Shown one piece after another: positions 1-11,800 of a DNA stretch of 64,000 nt. This stretch comes from Heloderma charlesbogerti. Its lineage: Eukaryota > Chordata > Lepidosauria > Squamata > Helodermatidae. A program made the translations under genes and the position numbers. Positions within the stretch are counted from its first letter, which is position 1, and each line of letters opens with the position of its first letter. The stretch lies in NCBI GenBank assembly GCA_026122225.1, contig JANEZZ010001374.1, forward strand, positions 496,001 through 560,000. The letters run 5' to 3'. A model generated the notes under the pieces. That model did not search any database, was not told the DNA's origin, and worked only from the letters and a program-made list of their open reading frames with translations.

Positions 1-369
1 TGTGTATGTGTGTGTTTCCCCAAAAAGATTTAAAAAATAAAATTGGGTACAGCCTTACTTCAGCTCAAAGCCATAGCCCAACTATAAATTGTTATTTCAT
101 GTAAGTGTTTCCCTGTCTTCGGAAAAAAACAAGAACTTTGGAAAATCTACCCAATGGCACAGAGGCATAAATCTGGAACTATGTAACACAGCATAATTGG
201 AACTGAGAGTCTAATATTTTAAAACTACAAAATAACTTAGAATGGCAACAGACAACCTCTAAAATTTAACACTGTTTTATTGCATATTTATCATGCAATA
301 CTTAGTTTATTGGATCCAATAATTGAACTTAAATCCTTGCTTGCCTCTCCTGCCTCACATCTTCCTCAG
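1..369. other. AT-rich SULF2 intron start, nothing recognised
   Basis: AT-rich sequence with a short TG run at the left edge. No exon or repeat is recognised. Confidence 0.6.
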
Positions 370-2345
370 AGGTTGGGTTGAAGATCCTGGGAAGAGGGAA
401 AACAAAATCAGGGAGGCCTCGAACCAAGGAAGTAATCATGGATGACTTCAATTACCCCCACACTGACTGTGTTCGGATGATCATGGGGGTAAAAGAAGCC
501 ATCATGGCTTCTACCCCCGCCACCATGTATGCTGCGCACATGACCACGATTTGCATAATTACCCACAATGTAGCATGGGTTGCTATGTCATTCCAATCCA
601 GCATGGTGGGGATGGCTTCTTACCAACACCACAACCCCTACTACAAGTCATGGGTTGTTGGGTGGGTAAGGCGTCACCCTGCTGTTCACCATGCTGGGTT
701 GGGACGACACAGCAACCCACACTGCATTGCGGGTAATTATGCAAATTGTGGTCATACACGCAGCACATGCAGGGGTGGGGAGAGAAGCCATGATGGCTTC
801 TTTTACCCCCATAATTATCCGAACCAGTAATTGACTGGATAAATGCATGTTCCAGTCACAACAAAGAGGTTAAATTTCTTGATGCCCTAAACAACTGTAC
901 CGTGGAACAGTTGGTCATGAAACCGACCAGAGGGGAGGTGACCCTGGATTTAATCCTAAGCGGTCTCACGCCGGACCTAGTATGAGATGTGAGTGTTGTT
1001 GAACCAACTGGAAACAATGACCACAGTGCTATCAGATTTCATATATATTTAAGTGGAAAATTGCCAGGGAAGTCCAACACAGTCACATTTGACTTCAGTG
1101 GAGGAAACTTCTCTAAAATGAGGAAACTGGTAAAAAGAAAGTTGAAAGGGGGAGTCGAGGGTTAAATCCCTTCAAAATGCTTGGAGGTTACTCAAAACCA
1201 CAATAATAGAAGCTCAGCTAGTATGTATACCACAGGCTAGGAAAGGTAGCACCAAGTCCAAGAGATTACCAGCATGGTTAACAAGCAGCATTAAGGAAGC
1301 TATTACAGAAAATAAGGCTTCCTTAAGAAAATGGAAGTCTTGCCCAAATGAGGAAAACAAAAGGGAGCACAAGCTTGCACAACAGAGATGCAAGCAGATA
1401 AGAAATGCAAAAAAGGCATTTTGAGGAGCATATCTATAACAACACCAACAATAAAGGAGTCTTTAAATATATCAGAAGCAGGAAACCAACTAGGGAAGCA
1501 GTTGGACCATTGGATGATAGTGGAGTTAGAGTACTAAAGGAGGATAAGGAGATTGCAGAGAAGATGAATAAATTCTTTTTACCTGTCTTCACAGCAGAAG
1601 ATGTAGGACAGATACCTGTGCCTGAACTGATATTTTCAGGAAGGGGGTCTGAGGAACTGAGGCAAATAGTAGTGACAAAAGATGAAGTTCTCAACTTTGT
1701 TGACAAACTGAAAGTTAATAAATCATGGGCCCCAGATAGTACCCATCCTAGAGTTCTCAAAGAACTCAAATATGAAATTGCTAATCTTCTAACAAAAATA
1801 TGTGACATGTCTCTAAGATCCGCCTCTGTACCAAAGGACTGGAGAATGGCCAATGTAACACCAGTTTTTGAAAAGAGATCCATGGGGGATCAAGGAAATT
1901 ACAGGCTGGTTAGCTTAACATCTATTCTGGGAAAATTGGTTGAAAGTATTATTAAAGATAAAATTAGTAAGCATATAGAAAGACAAGCTCTGATGAAAGG
2001 CCATGCCACTCTGTGTGTGTGCATGCTTATGGCTTCTGCTATAAGTCCTGTCTCACGAAACTTTAGAGTTCTTTGACAGTGTCAATAAACGTGTAAGCAA
2101 GTATAAAGTGGTGCACGTTGGAGCAAAAAATCCTAACTTCAAGTATAAGCTGATGGGATCTGAGCTATCAGTGACTGACTGAGAAAGAGATCTTGGGGTT
2201 GTGGTGGACAGCTCAATGAAAATGTCAACCCAGTATATGGCTGCTGTGAAAAAGGCAAATTTCATGTTAGACATAATTAGGATAGGAATTGAAAATAAAA
2301 TAGCCAAGATCATACTCTCCTTATACAAATCTATGGTGTGGCCAC
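370..2345 (+). mobile_element. CR1 LINE fragment, internally deleted and interrupted
   Basis: This is an inactive non-LTR retrotransposon. Endonuclease-linker remnants (DDFNYP; a SDH-like NDHSAIRF) lie at 430-1100. The start of reverse transcriptase follows at 1405-2076 (PDSTHPRVLKEL, PKDWRMANVTPVF, NYRLVSLTSILGKLVES). The sequence then jumps near 2076 to the C-terminal part (KVVHVG-like, DLGVVVDSSMKMSTQY) with stops. The catalytic YADD core is missing. The family call rests on resemblance to CR1 ORF2. Confidence 0.8.
471..824. mobile_element. Palindromic MITE-like element inside the CR1 copy
   Basis: The left arm starts gttcggatgatcatgggggt and the right arm ends acccccataattatccgaac. The two halves are near inverted copies for well over 100 bases, which is why almost the same peptide can be read from both strands. 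Flanking CR1 coding sequence resumes at attgactggataaatgc. No transposase; superfamily uncertain. Confidence 0.75.
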
Positions 2346-3195
2346 TGAGCATGCTTACTTGTAACTGGGCTCGGGGAGGGGGGAGATTTGTTGTACAAAT
2401 CTTGGGAGTTTCCACAAGCCTGCTATTACCTCATTCTTGTGTGTGGAAGGTGCCATTTTGGCTACATAATCACTGGCGCTCGAATATTGGAAATAGAGGG
2501 AATTATGGGGCAGAGAGACCTTATCTGACTTGTATTCATCAACATCTGTTGCCTCCCCTTTTTTCATCAAAGCTATTTATTTAGCAGACAGCAGAATCAA
2601 TGAAGTCAGTGTTACGTTATCATTATTGTGCCCAGTTCTAATTCTTTACCCTGAAACATGTGGAACTACTGGGATATATATTTACTAGCTATGAACTTTT
2701 GCGGTGGATGGGATACCACATTTTTTATAATTAAAATGGGCATTATCACTGGCTGGTTTGTCAAGATTGCCTTTGTTCTCATGGACAAGAATGCTGACTC
2801 AGTCCAAAGAAGGTCCTTTCATATTTTCTCTTGCAGTCTCTATACACAGTGGCCGTGCCAGTCTGTGTGTGTGCGTGCATATGAGTACACGCAGTAGATA
2901 TGTACTCACATAGCGTTAAACCCAATGTCATATTAGTGGAAGTCTGCTAGCATGACAGGACTTTCTCCCTCTCTCCTCCCCACTGTAGTCCTCCATGCTG
3001 CCTTAAAACCTGTTCTGTAGGGTTTCCCAGGCCTCCAGAGCAGACTAAAAGGGTGCTCTGTGTAAATTCGGTCCTGGTTAGCCTCAGAACCTGCACCAAA
3101 TGGGTCCGAAGCACCCCAGTGGGTAACCAGGCTAATCCCAACAGGTAAACATCACCACAGAACATCACTACAGACAAGATTGTAACTTGAAACCA
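2346..3195. other. SULF2 intron, unrecognised
   Basis: Ordinary mixed sequence. The 2950-3180 stretch is GC-richer and may be an old repeat, but I cannot name it. Confidence 0.5.
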
Positions 3196-6100
3196 TATTT
3201 ATGGCTTTATTGCTGAAAATTCAGGAGAAATACAAAACAAAGAAAATAGCATGGTGGTTATATGCTGCCACTGCCACTGCCACCACCACCAGGCCTTCCC
3301 TGGAGACTTCTGCCTGGCAGACCGCCAGTCCCTGCAGGACCAGGCCCCCAGGTACCGAGCCAGCTGTGCTGCTCCACCTGCCCTCCCTGGAGGGGCTACA
3401 TAAGCTGTCTGGCTGAGGTGGCCTGGAAGAGCCAGGGCCTGCAGGAGAGGCCACCGCCATCACCGGGGAAGAGGTGCACCTGCTGCTGCTGCTGGGCCTG
3501 CTGCAGCTGCTGCTGCCACCACCATCACCACCACCACCACCACCACCTGGCCTTCCCTGTGGACTCCTGCCTGGCATTATTATTTTTAAGGGGATTTTTA
3601 AGTTTTGTTTTGTTTTAATTTCTGGGGGATTTTGTTGTGTTTTTAGGGGTGGGTAGCCTGCCTGATAGGCGGGAGCGAGGGGGCATGTCTCCACCTGATG
3701 GAGGCAGTGGGGGGAGTGTTGGGGGCCAGAAGATACCGAGGCTGGGCGGCAGGCGCTGGCAGAGTGCTAGGGGCAGGCCATGCCAGGTAAGGGGAACAAG
3801 GGAGAGATGTGTAGTATCTGTCCCCTGCTCCGGGCCTGTCCAGAGCCAAAGGATGGCTGGGGGAGGCGTGACCCCATCTTCTGACCTTCGTTTGCTGCTC
3901 TGCAATGCCAGGTCTGTTACCCAGAAAACCTCCCTCATCCATGACATGATCCTGGATGAGGGTGCAGACCTGGCATGTATTACGGAGACCTGGCTGGCCG
4001 AAGCTGCTGCTCCAACCCTTGCAGCCATGTGTCCAGCTAGATTTTCGTATGCACAGCAGCCGAGGGCTGGGGATCGGGGAGGGGGAGTGGCTGTTATCTA
4101 CCGAGAGTCCTTGGTCTTCACCAGACCCCCTCTCTGGGAGACCAAGGTTGCTGAGTGCATGTACTGGAGGTTGGGCCCAAAGGGCAGTCTGGGGATTCTG
4201 CTCGTGTACCGTCCACCCCGCTGCACGACTGACTCCCTGGCTGAGGTGCTTGAGGTGGTCTCTGATGTGCGTGTACAGTCCCCTAACTTACTGGTGTTGG
4301 GGGACTTCAACGTACATTCGGAGGCCAACCTCATAGGAGCACCTCGGGACTTCATGGAGACCATGGCCTCCTGGGAGCTGCACCATATTCTAACTGGGCC
4401 CACCCATGTAGCCGGTCATGCACTAGACCTTGTGTTTGTTTCTGGAGAAGTGGGGAGTGATCTGGAAGTCGGGGGTATATCCACCACCCCCTTGTCATGG
4501 TCAGATCACTATCTGGTGACGTTAGACTTCTCGGTTCCACAACCCCTCCGCAGGGGTGGAGGACCCATTAAAATGGTCCGCCCCAGGCGTCTTATGGATC
4601 CAAATGGATTCCTGAACGCGCTTGGGGATTCTCTAGGGCATGCCAACAGCCACTCGGTCGAGACCCTGGTGGGTGACTGGAATGCCGCAATCACTGGGGC
4701 ATTAGATCAGGTGGCTCCAAAACGCCCTCTCCCCCTGAACAGGGCTCGGACTGCACCATGGTTCAATCCGCAGTTACGAGCTCTGAAGCAGGAGGTGAGA
4801 CGGCTAGAGCGCTGGTGGCGGAAGTGTCACTCCAAAGACGATCAGACACGGGCTAGAGCTGTATCTTCAGCCTATCACGTGGCGGTGAAGGCAGCAAAAA
4901 AGGAATATTATGCTGCCTCCATCGCGTCTGCAGAGTGCTGTCCCAGGAGGCTGTTCCAAGTGGTCCGGAGCCTGGTCGGTCCTGTGGCTCCGGAACCACT
5001 GGAGCATTCTAAGGCCTCCTGTGAGGCCTTGGCAAGGCACTTTGCAGATAAAATTGATCAGATTAGGTGTGTTACTCTGCACGCTGTGGATACAGTTAGT
5101 GAGCAAGAGGCGGCCTGTGGCAAACCGGTTTTGTGGGATTGGTTCCAGCTTCTTCCTCCTGATGAAGTGGACAAGGTGCTTTCGTCGGTACGGCCGACCA
5201 CCTGCTTACTTGATCCTTGCCCATCTTGGCTCATTATGAGCTGCAGAGAGAGACTGGGTGAGGGGATCAAGGCGGTGGTGAACGCCTCCCTTGAGGAGGG
5301 AGTGATGCCATCAGCCCTCAAGGAGGCAGTGATAAGACCGCACTTAAAGAAGCCCTCCTTGGATCCTCAAGTTTTGAACAACTTTCGCCCAGTCTCAAAT
5401 CTGCCATTTTTGGGCAAGGTGATTGAGCGGGTGGTGGCGGTGCGGTTGAAGGCACACTTGGAAGAAACTGATTATCTAGACCCATTTCAGTCGGGCTTCA
5501 GGCCTGGGCATGGAACAGAAATGGCCTTGGTCGCCTTGGCAGATGATATGAGGAGGGCTCTGGATAGGGGTGAATGCTCCTTCCTTGTTCTCCTCGACCT
5601 CTCAGCGGCTTTCGATACCGTTGACCACGATATCCTCCTGGACCGCCTGGAGGGGTTGGGCATTGGGGACACCGTATTGCGGTGGTTCCAGTCCTTCCTC
5701 TCCGGCAGGTACCAGAGGGTAGCACTGGGAGAGGAGGTTTCGGACCTGTGGCCACTTACTTGTGGGGTGCCACAGGGTTCCATCCTCTCCCCGATGCTAT
5801 TTAACATCTATGTGAAGCTGCTGGGGGCTATCATCAGGAGGTTTGGGGTGCAGTGTCATCAATATGCGGATGACACGCAGCTCTACCTCTCGTTTAAATC
5901 TTCACCAAGGTTGGCCGTAGAATCCCTGTCCAAATGTCTGGAGACGGTGAGTGGCTGGATGGGGAGGAATAGGCTGAAGCTGAACCCTGACAAGACCGAG
6001 GTACTTTTGGTGGGAGACAAGAGGAGGCTGGGGGATGTTGACCTGGTGTTGAATGGGGTACGGCTACCCTTGAAAGACCAGGTCCGCAGCCTGGGGGTCA

Positions 6101-6849
6101 TTTTGGACTCCCAGCTGTCCATGGAGGCTCAGGTGTCAGCTGTGAGCCGGACAGCGCTGTATCAACTCCATCTGATACGGCGACTGCGCCCCTTCCTTCC
6201 CGACCATCTGCTCCCATCGGTAGTACATGCCCTGGTCTCCTCTCATTTAGACTACTGTAATGCGCTCTATGTGGGGTTACCCTTGAAGACGGTTTGGAAA
6301 CTGCAGCTGGTACAGAACGCGGCGACTCGCCTGATTAAAGGCAGCCGCCGGCGAGATCACATCACTCCAGTGCTGAAGGAGTTGCACTGGTTACCAGTTG
6401 TTTTCCGGGCCAAATTCAAGGTGTTGGTTTTGACCTTTAAAACCCTATATGGTTCCGGCCCAGCCTATCTTAAGGAGCGCCTCCAGCAGCACCAGACAGG
6501 CCGCTTGACAAGATCAGCCTCGGATGGCCTTCTCTCTGTCCCATCAGCCAGGACAGCTAGACTGGTGGGGACGAGGGAGAGGGCCTTTTCTGTGGTGGCC
6601 CCCACTCTGTGGAACTCCCTCCCTAGGGAACTCCGTCATGCCCCCTCTTTAATGAGCTTCCGTCGTGCATTAAAAACGTTGATGTTCAGGCAGGCATTTG
6701 GGGTGGGTTAGGGTATTTTGGAAAATGTTTTTATTGTAGAATTTTATTGTTTTAAACTGTTTTTATTGTATGTTGTACATCGCCCTGAGTGGCTGGGTGA
6801 CCAGCCAGATGGGCGATTAATAAATTTAATTATTATTATTATTATTATA
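3196..6849 (+). mobile_element. L2-like LINE, near full length
   Basis: A non-LTR retrotransposon of the L2/CR1 group. It has a GC-rich, CCA-repeat-bearing 5' region (3260-3580), a long ORF2, a short 3' UTR with cgccctgagtggctgggtga, and a (TTA)n tail ending near 6849. The 5' boundary is approximate; I could not find a target-site duplication. Copies of the same 3' end recur at about 12797, 21960, 26390 and, reversed, 57003. Confidence 0.8.
3685..6711 (+). CDS. L2-like LINE ORF2: endonuclease and reverse transcriptase, intact frame
   Basis: The frame is open for 1008 codons from ATG 3685. An in-frame open stretch extends upstream, so the start is a choice. The N-terminal apurinic endonuclease shows LLLCNARSVTQKTSLIHDMI, ITETWL, LLVLGDFNVH and the SDH motif (SWSDHYLVTLDF). 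Reverse transcriptase shows FRPVSNLPFLGKVIERVV, LDLSAAFDTVDHDILL, GVPQGSILSPMLFNIYV and the catalytic YADD in [10 protein letters not shown]. The C-terminal part holds [12 protein letters not shown] and [15 protein letters not shown], ending FRQAFGVG. There is no internal stop or frameshift, so this is a young copy. It is not a host gene. Confidence 0.9.
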   Translation: MSPPDGGSGGSVGGQKIPRLGGRRWQSARGRPCQVRGTRERCVVSVPCSGPVQSQRMAGGGVTPSSDLRLLLCNARSVTQKTSLIHDMILDEGADLACITETWLAEAAAPTLAAMCPARFSYAQQPRAGDRGGGVAVIYRESLVFTRPPLWETKVAECMYWRLGPKGSLGILLVYRPPRCTTDSLAEVLEVVSDVRVQSPNLLVLGDFNVHSEANLIGAPRDFMETMASWELHHILTGPTHVAGHALDLVFVSGEVGSDLEVGGISTTPLSWSDHYLVTLDFSVPQPLRRGGGPIKMVRPRRLMDPNGFLNALGDSLGHANSHSVETLVGDWNAAITGALDQVAPKRPLPLNRARTAPWFNPQLRALKQEVRRLERWWRKCHSKDDQTRARAVSSAYHVAVKAAKKEYYAASIASAECCPRRLFQVVRSLVGPVAPEPLEHSKASCEALARHFADKIDQIRCVTLHAVDTVSEQEAACGKPVLWDWFQLLPPDEVDKVLSSVRPTTCLLDPCPSWLIMSCRERLGEGIKAVVNASLEEGVMPSALKEAVIRPHLKKPSLDPQVLNNFRPVSNLPFLGKVIERVVAVRLKAHLEETDYLDPFQSGFRPGHGTEMALVALADDMRRALDRGECSFLVLLDLSAAFDTVDHDILLDRLEGLGIGDTVLRWFQSFLSGRYQRVALGEEVSDLWPLTCGVPQGSILSPMLFNIYVKLLGAIIRRFGVQCHQYADDTQLYLSFKSSPRLAVESLSKCLETVSGWMGRNRLKLNPDKTEVLLVGDKRRLGDVDLVLNGVRLPLKDQVRSLGVILDSQLSMEAQVSAVSRTALYQLHLIRRLRPFLPDHLLPSVVHALVSSHLDYCNALYVGLPLKTVWKLQLVQNAATRLIKGSRRRDHITPVLKELHWLPVVFRAKFKVLVLTFKTLYGSGPAYLKERLQQHQTGRLTRSASDGLLSVPSARTARLVGTRERAFSVVAPTLWNSLPRELRHAPSLMSFRRALKTLMFRQAFGVG

Positions 6850-7239
6850 TGAGCGTTAGAAATCCTCTCTTCAATTACAGGGAAAGAGAATGCAACCAAA
6901 ACAGAAGATAAATCAAAAGAATTGCAATTGCCAAAGCTGGTACTATGAACTTGGCCAATAATTTAATGGCTTGAGCTTCTAACATTGTTATGACTCCTCT
7001 TTCCAACTTACTCCTGTTTACTACTTGCAGTTCAAAGCTAAACAAAAACAATTCAACCTATGTGTTAACCCTCCCATGGCCTCCTCCTGCTTCTTACTTG
7101 AATACAAAACTTATGCTGAAGCATTACTAAGTTCATCTAGGCGTAGGAAGAACAGAGGAAGGAGTTGGAGTGAACAGAAAACTCAAGACATGGGAATAAT
7201 TCCAGTTGTCACCTCTGAAGATGGGATTCCAAATCCCCT

Positions 7240-7398
7240 CCTCAGATATAACCTCCAAGTCTCAAGCTTAGAAAACACTCCAAGTCCCAAACCCAGAAAT
7301 AACTCTAAGTGCCACTCTCAGAAATCATTCTAAGTCCCAAACTAAGAAATAACTCTTATTCCCAAACCCAGATATCATTCTAAGTCCCAAAGTCTAAG
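7240..7398. repeat. Degenerate tandem repeat, about 27-30 bp units
   Basis: Repeated variants of taagtcccaaacccagaaat-like units (ctccaagtcccaaacccag, ctaagtcccaaactaag, ctaagtcccaaagtct). At least five imperfect copies, in SULF2 intron just right of the young LINE. Confidence 0.6.
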
Positions 7399-7434
7399 AG
7401 TCTAAAAAGGTCCATAGTTACCTAGGTCCATGGG

Positions 7435-7640
7435 TCTGGTGGCACGGTAGAAAGAGGGAAGTGGAGCAGCAGCAGCAGGAACAAAAGACACCACCCCAGA
7501 GCTCCCATTCCCTGGGCTTTTATACCCCTGCTCTGGTCAAAGGTGGGGCCCAAGGAGCAATGAGACAATCAGCCTCCAATAGAAAATGGGGTGCACGTGG
7601 TTAGAGCATTTGCTCACCAATCAGAAACCAGGTGTCCCAT
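7435..7640 (-). promoter_or_regulatory. Promoter-like block on the minus strand (possible LTR U3)
   Basis: Read on the minus strand: ccaatcagaaacc-type CCAAT boxes in both orientations near 7616 and 7576, then ggtataaaagccc (TATA box, plus-strand 7517-7528), then a CTG-rich leader. It ends acctag|gtaact, which resembles a splice donor. This spacing is typical of retroviral U3/R. LTR ends and a partner LTR were not found. Confidence 0.4.
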
Positions 7641-8598
7641 CTAACTCCCATAATTTCATGTGTCTGGGGAATGTGTCCGGCACCTTTACAAACAGGCTAC
7701 TTTGAAATATCCCAACATATAACCCAGAGTCTACCATCTGGGCATGCTATCTTGATTGACGCATTTCTCTTTGGTATATCTTCTTTGAACTCCCGGTCAT
7801 CTTTGGCTATTTTTGGTCATATCCACCCAAACACCTCCTCCTAGTTGTTGCTCATGCTCAGGGCTACACTTCCCAGCCCAACTAGCATCAAGTAGGCACA
7901 TTCTCTTATCAGCAGGTGTACACCACGAGAAGTCAGTGTACTTCTTAACACCCTGGGGCGGGGAGGGAAGCACCCCCACCCCAGTTCCATGGACAGAACT
8001 GCTTCTGTCAGCATAATGACAGCGTTGGATCCAATCCATATATTTTGAACCTGTCGATCCTACCAGCAGCGCTGTCCCTGGGATCAATGTCTCTGGTTAT
8101 TGTGGTGTTTTGTCTTTCCTGCCAGCTCTCTCTCCATCCTGCCTATGCACAAGAAACTCTGGAATTGGTAGTTCTTTAAAGAACACAAAGGAAAGCACGT
8201 ATCTATCTGTTTCTCAAATGACAAGTCCTAGTTTAACTGTACAAGCACACCCTCCTCTGTTCTAAAGTGGGCCCTGGGACAGCTGTTGAGACTGTTGCTT
8301 GTTCTGCTCTAGCACTGCTTCTGATCTGAACAATAGGTACAGCAGATACAGGGAAGTAGGTTTCCATTAATTTCCTCAAGCATAATCTACAATTTAGCTT
8401 CAATGTTTTCCTTCAAGGTAATGAGGTTTTAGCCTGGGCCTATCCCCCCGCCTGCCCCCCGCATCTCCTGACCACTGGTAAAGACACACACACACCCCGC
8501 CAATCTTGGGCCCTGCTGATAACACTAACTGACTCTGAATATCAAGGCTGCGTCGAAGAACATGCCACAACATTTCCCTTCCCTTTTTTATATTTCAG

Positions 8599-8806
8599 AA
8601 ATGGCAGTGTGTGGAAGATGCCAGTGGGAAACTCAAGCTGCACAAATGCAAAGGTATGGCCAGCCTTACAGCTCCAGGTAGCAGCAAAGCAATCTCCAAC
8701 CTCCTGCCAAAGTACTACACCAGGAACAGCGAGGAATGTAACTGCGAGGAGAATGAATACAAGCTGAGCACCATTGGACGGCGAAAGAAGCTCTTCTCTA
8801 AGAAGA
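8599..8806 (+). CDS. SULF2: SULF2 exon: start of hydrophilic domain
   Basis: The acceptor is tatttcag|AAA and the donor AGA|gtaagc. It begins in phase 0 and leaves one base. It encodes 69 residues beginning [19 protein letters not shown] and ending [10 protein letters not shown], with CNCEEN in between. This is the junction between the catalytic part and the basic hydrophilic domain that binds heparan sulfate. The first 8.6 kb upstream is intron; I found no earlier SULF2 exon there. Confidence 0.95.
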
Positions 8807-11800
8807 GTAAGCGAACCCTCCAATTTCGTGTGTCTTTGTATTATGCAGGGGAAAACAAAAGAATTCAGCAATTTTTGTATTGATCAATTGAAAGTATTTA
8901 TACCCTTTTCTAAAAAAATGTTCAAGGCAGCTCACAACATATTTTTAAAACCAATAACGACATTTCAACAATAACAATAACAACCGTTCTCCAAAGGATC
9001 AGCAAAATCACTTCATCCAGCCAAGAACCTGCCCCAAAAAAGGAAGGACATTTGTCTCCCGCTCTCATAATACTAGAACCTGGGGCCATCCCATGAAGCT
9101 GATTGGTGGGGGAGTCAGGACAGATAAAAGAAAGTACTTCTTCATACAGCACATAGTTAAACTATGGGATTTGGTTCTGCAAGATGTAGTGATGGCCACC
9201 AATTTGGGTGGCTTAAAAAAGGGGTTAGACAAATTCCTGGAGGAAATGGCTATCAATGGCTACTAGTCCTGATGGCTATATGTTCCAGTTCCAATAAGCC
9301 TATGTACACCAGTTACTGGGGAACATGGGTGGGAGGATGCTGTTGCATTCATGTCCTGCTTGTGGGTTTCCTGAGGGCAGCTGGTTGGCCACTGTGTGAA
9401 CAAAATGCTGGACTAGACGGACCCTTGGTCTGATCCAGCATGGCTCCTACATTCTTATGAAGATCTTTGCAAGATCATGGAACACCACCAGAAAGACTGG
9501 CCTCCCTAGGTAGGGAGTTCCCCACCCTTGGCCTAATCTCAGAGAAGGCTGCACAGGCCATTCCAGCCTTAGTGGGGATAAAGTTCCTTTGAAAGAAACC
9601 AAATGCCCTTGGGTTAGAGCTTGAACAGCTCTCAGGGTGCTGCAGCATCATTTATTCTTCATAGGGGCGCATGTAGTTGTTGCTGTTCTCAAAGCTGCTC
9701 ATATGTAATGTTTTGTTTTCGTGTTGGACAAGAGAAGCCTCCAAAGCAGGATGACTTTCTCTGGCAAAGCCCAGGCGCTTTCAGACATAGCCTATTCCAC
9801 AGGCTGTGCTTTTAAACTTGAGTCAGGTTAATAATATCTCTATTTGAAGTGCATAGTCTAATTATAGATTAAAAGAGCAAAACAGCAGCTCAGAATTATT
9901 ATTCATCTGTAAAGTTTCTTTCGTCTCGCTCCACAAATGCAGTCTTAATTATTTAGCAGATTAGGCTTTCTCTGTAATGACCTGGCACCAGCTTCAAACA
10001 GGGAGTTTAAATTGATTTTCTTCCTTTATATTTGCCTTGCAAGCTGATTAGTAACTACTAAGCTAATTTTTAGGTGAATAAAATTATTGATTCTCATATG
10101 AAATCACCAGCTACTCTTGCTGCTTCGCATATGTGGCATAACAGATAATCTTTAAATAATGCTTGAGCTTGTTGTTCAATTAAGTTATTCTTGAAGGAAG
10201 ATACTCTAGGAAAGTGAGCACAGTGACGTGAACTTGTTAGCAGCTTCTAGAGAACCAGGAGGCACTTAATACAACAAGTAAAGAAGTTATATTTAAGTGT
10301 GGACCACATAAGTGGGGACAACTCTCAAAAGTTAAAACAGCTCAAGCACTCTGCAAAGAACTGATTACCACCTTTGCAAATCCCCACAACATCCTGGTTA
10401 GGAGGTTGTGTAATTATTCCAGGTGTCAAGAACCTGAGGGCCTTTCCCGAGAATCTTTTCTTCATGCAGTAAAGGCACAGTAGCTAACTCATTCTTTTTG
10501 TACAAGAGCCAGATGTTTTTCCTCAAGGAATTAATGTTTCTGCTTGCTAGGATATTATATGTTTTTAGCACTCAAATCTTGATAGTTTGATGCTGCGGGG
10601 GGAGCGTCTGTCTGTCTGTCTTTGTTTTTCCCCATGTCATTTTGTGTGCTGTTTGGTGAAATAAATAATAATTCAGGTCTCCAGATGCTGCTTTTAAATG
10701 CCAGATCTGTTCAAAATAAGACCTCCATTATCCATGATTTAATAGTGGATGTGGTGGACGATCTGGCATGGATAACCAAGACCTGGGTGGGTGAGCAGGG
10801 AGGAGTTAGTCTCTCCCAGCTCTGCCCACCGGGGTACTTGGTTCAGCAACAGGGAATACCTGAGGGCCAGGGAGGGGGGTTTGCTGTGGTCTATAGAAAT
10901 TCCATCTCCCTCTGCAGGCTCCCTGTCCATGTGACTACTGGTCTGGAGTGTTTGCACCTTGTGTTGGGCCAACGGGACAGATTGGGGACTCTGCTGGTGT
11001 ACCACCCACCCCGCTGCTCAACAAACTCCCTATCTGAGTTGACGGAGGTGGTCTCAGGTGCACTGTTGCGATCCCCCAGACTGTTGGTTCTGGGGGGTGT
11101 CAACATTCACGCTGAGGGCACCTTATCTGGGGTGGCTCAGGATTTCATGGCCTTCATGATGACCATGGGACTGTCCCAACATGTCACCAGCCCAATGCAT
11201 GTAGTGGGGCACACTCTAGACTTGTTTTTCTCAACTGGACATGGAGATGGTGGTCTGAAGGTTGGGGACTTTGCATCAGTCATGGTCAGATCATTACCTG
11301 CTGAGGTTTAGACTTACAGTAGCTTTTCCCTTCTGCAAGGGTGGGGGACCTGTTAAAATGGATCTGGACGGTTTCCATAGGACTCTGGGGAGGTTCCCGG
11401 CTGATATGGTGGGCTCTCCTGTCGAAACCCTGGTTGATCTGGGCAATGCAGAAATGACCTAGGCATCCTTCTCGACCATGGCATCCTTCTGGGACGATTG
11501 TCTGAGCTGGGAGTGGGGGGCATTGCATTGCAGTGGTTTCGCCCCTACTTGGAGGGTTGGCTCCAGAAGGTGGTGCTTGAGGAATATTGCTCGGCCCCGT
11601 GGATTCTCCGGTACGGGGTTCCACAAGGGTCAGTTTTGTCCCCGATGCTATTACTATCTACCTGAAACGGTTGAGTGCGATAATCTGGAGTTTTGGAGTG
11701 CATTGTCGTCAGTACGCTGATGACACGCAGCTCTATTTCTCCTATTCATCTTCTTCAGGTGGGACTGTGGATGTGCTAAATCAGTGCCTGGCTGTGACAA

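Larger units (their letters stand above)
6850..8598. other. SULF2 intron between the LINE and the first visible exon
   Basis: Apart from the tandem repeat and promoter-like block, I see only a CA-rich patch near 8486 and unrecognised sequence. No SULF2 exon was found. Confidence 0.5.

Noticed and set aside
583..848. Minus-strand ORFs mirroring the plus-strand ORF at 378-830
   Set aside because: They arise from the palindromic element and are not genes.
1434..1883. 149-codon minus-strand ORF
   Set aside because: It is the antisense shadow of the CR1 reverse-transcriptase frame.
3221..3694. Ser/Gly/Pro-rich 157-codon minus-strand ORF
   Set aside because: It is low-complexity reading of CCA/GCC repeats in the LINE 5' region.
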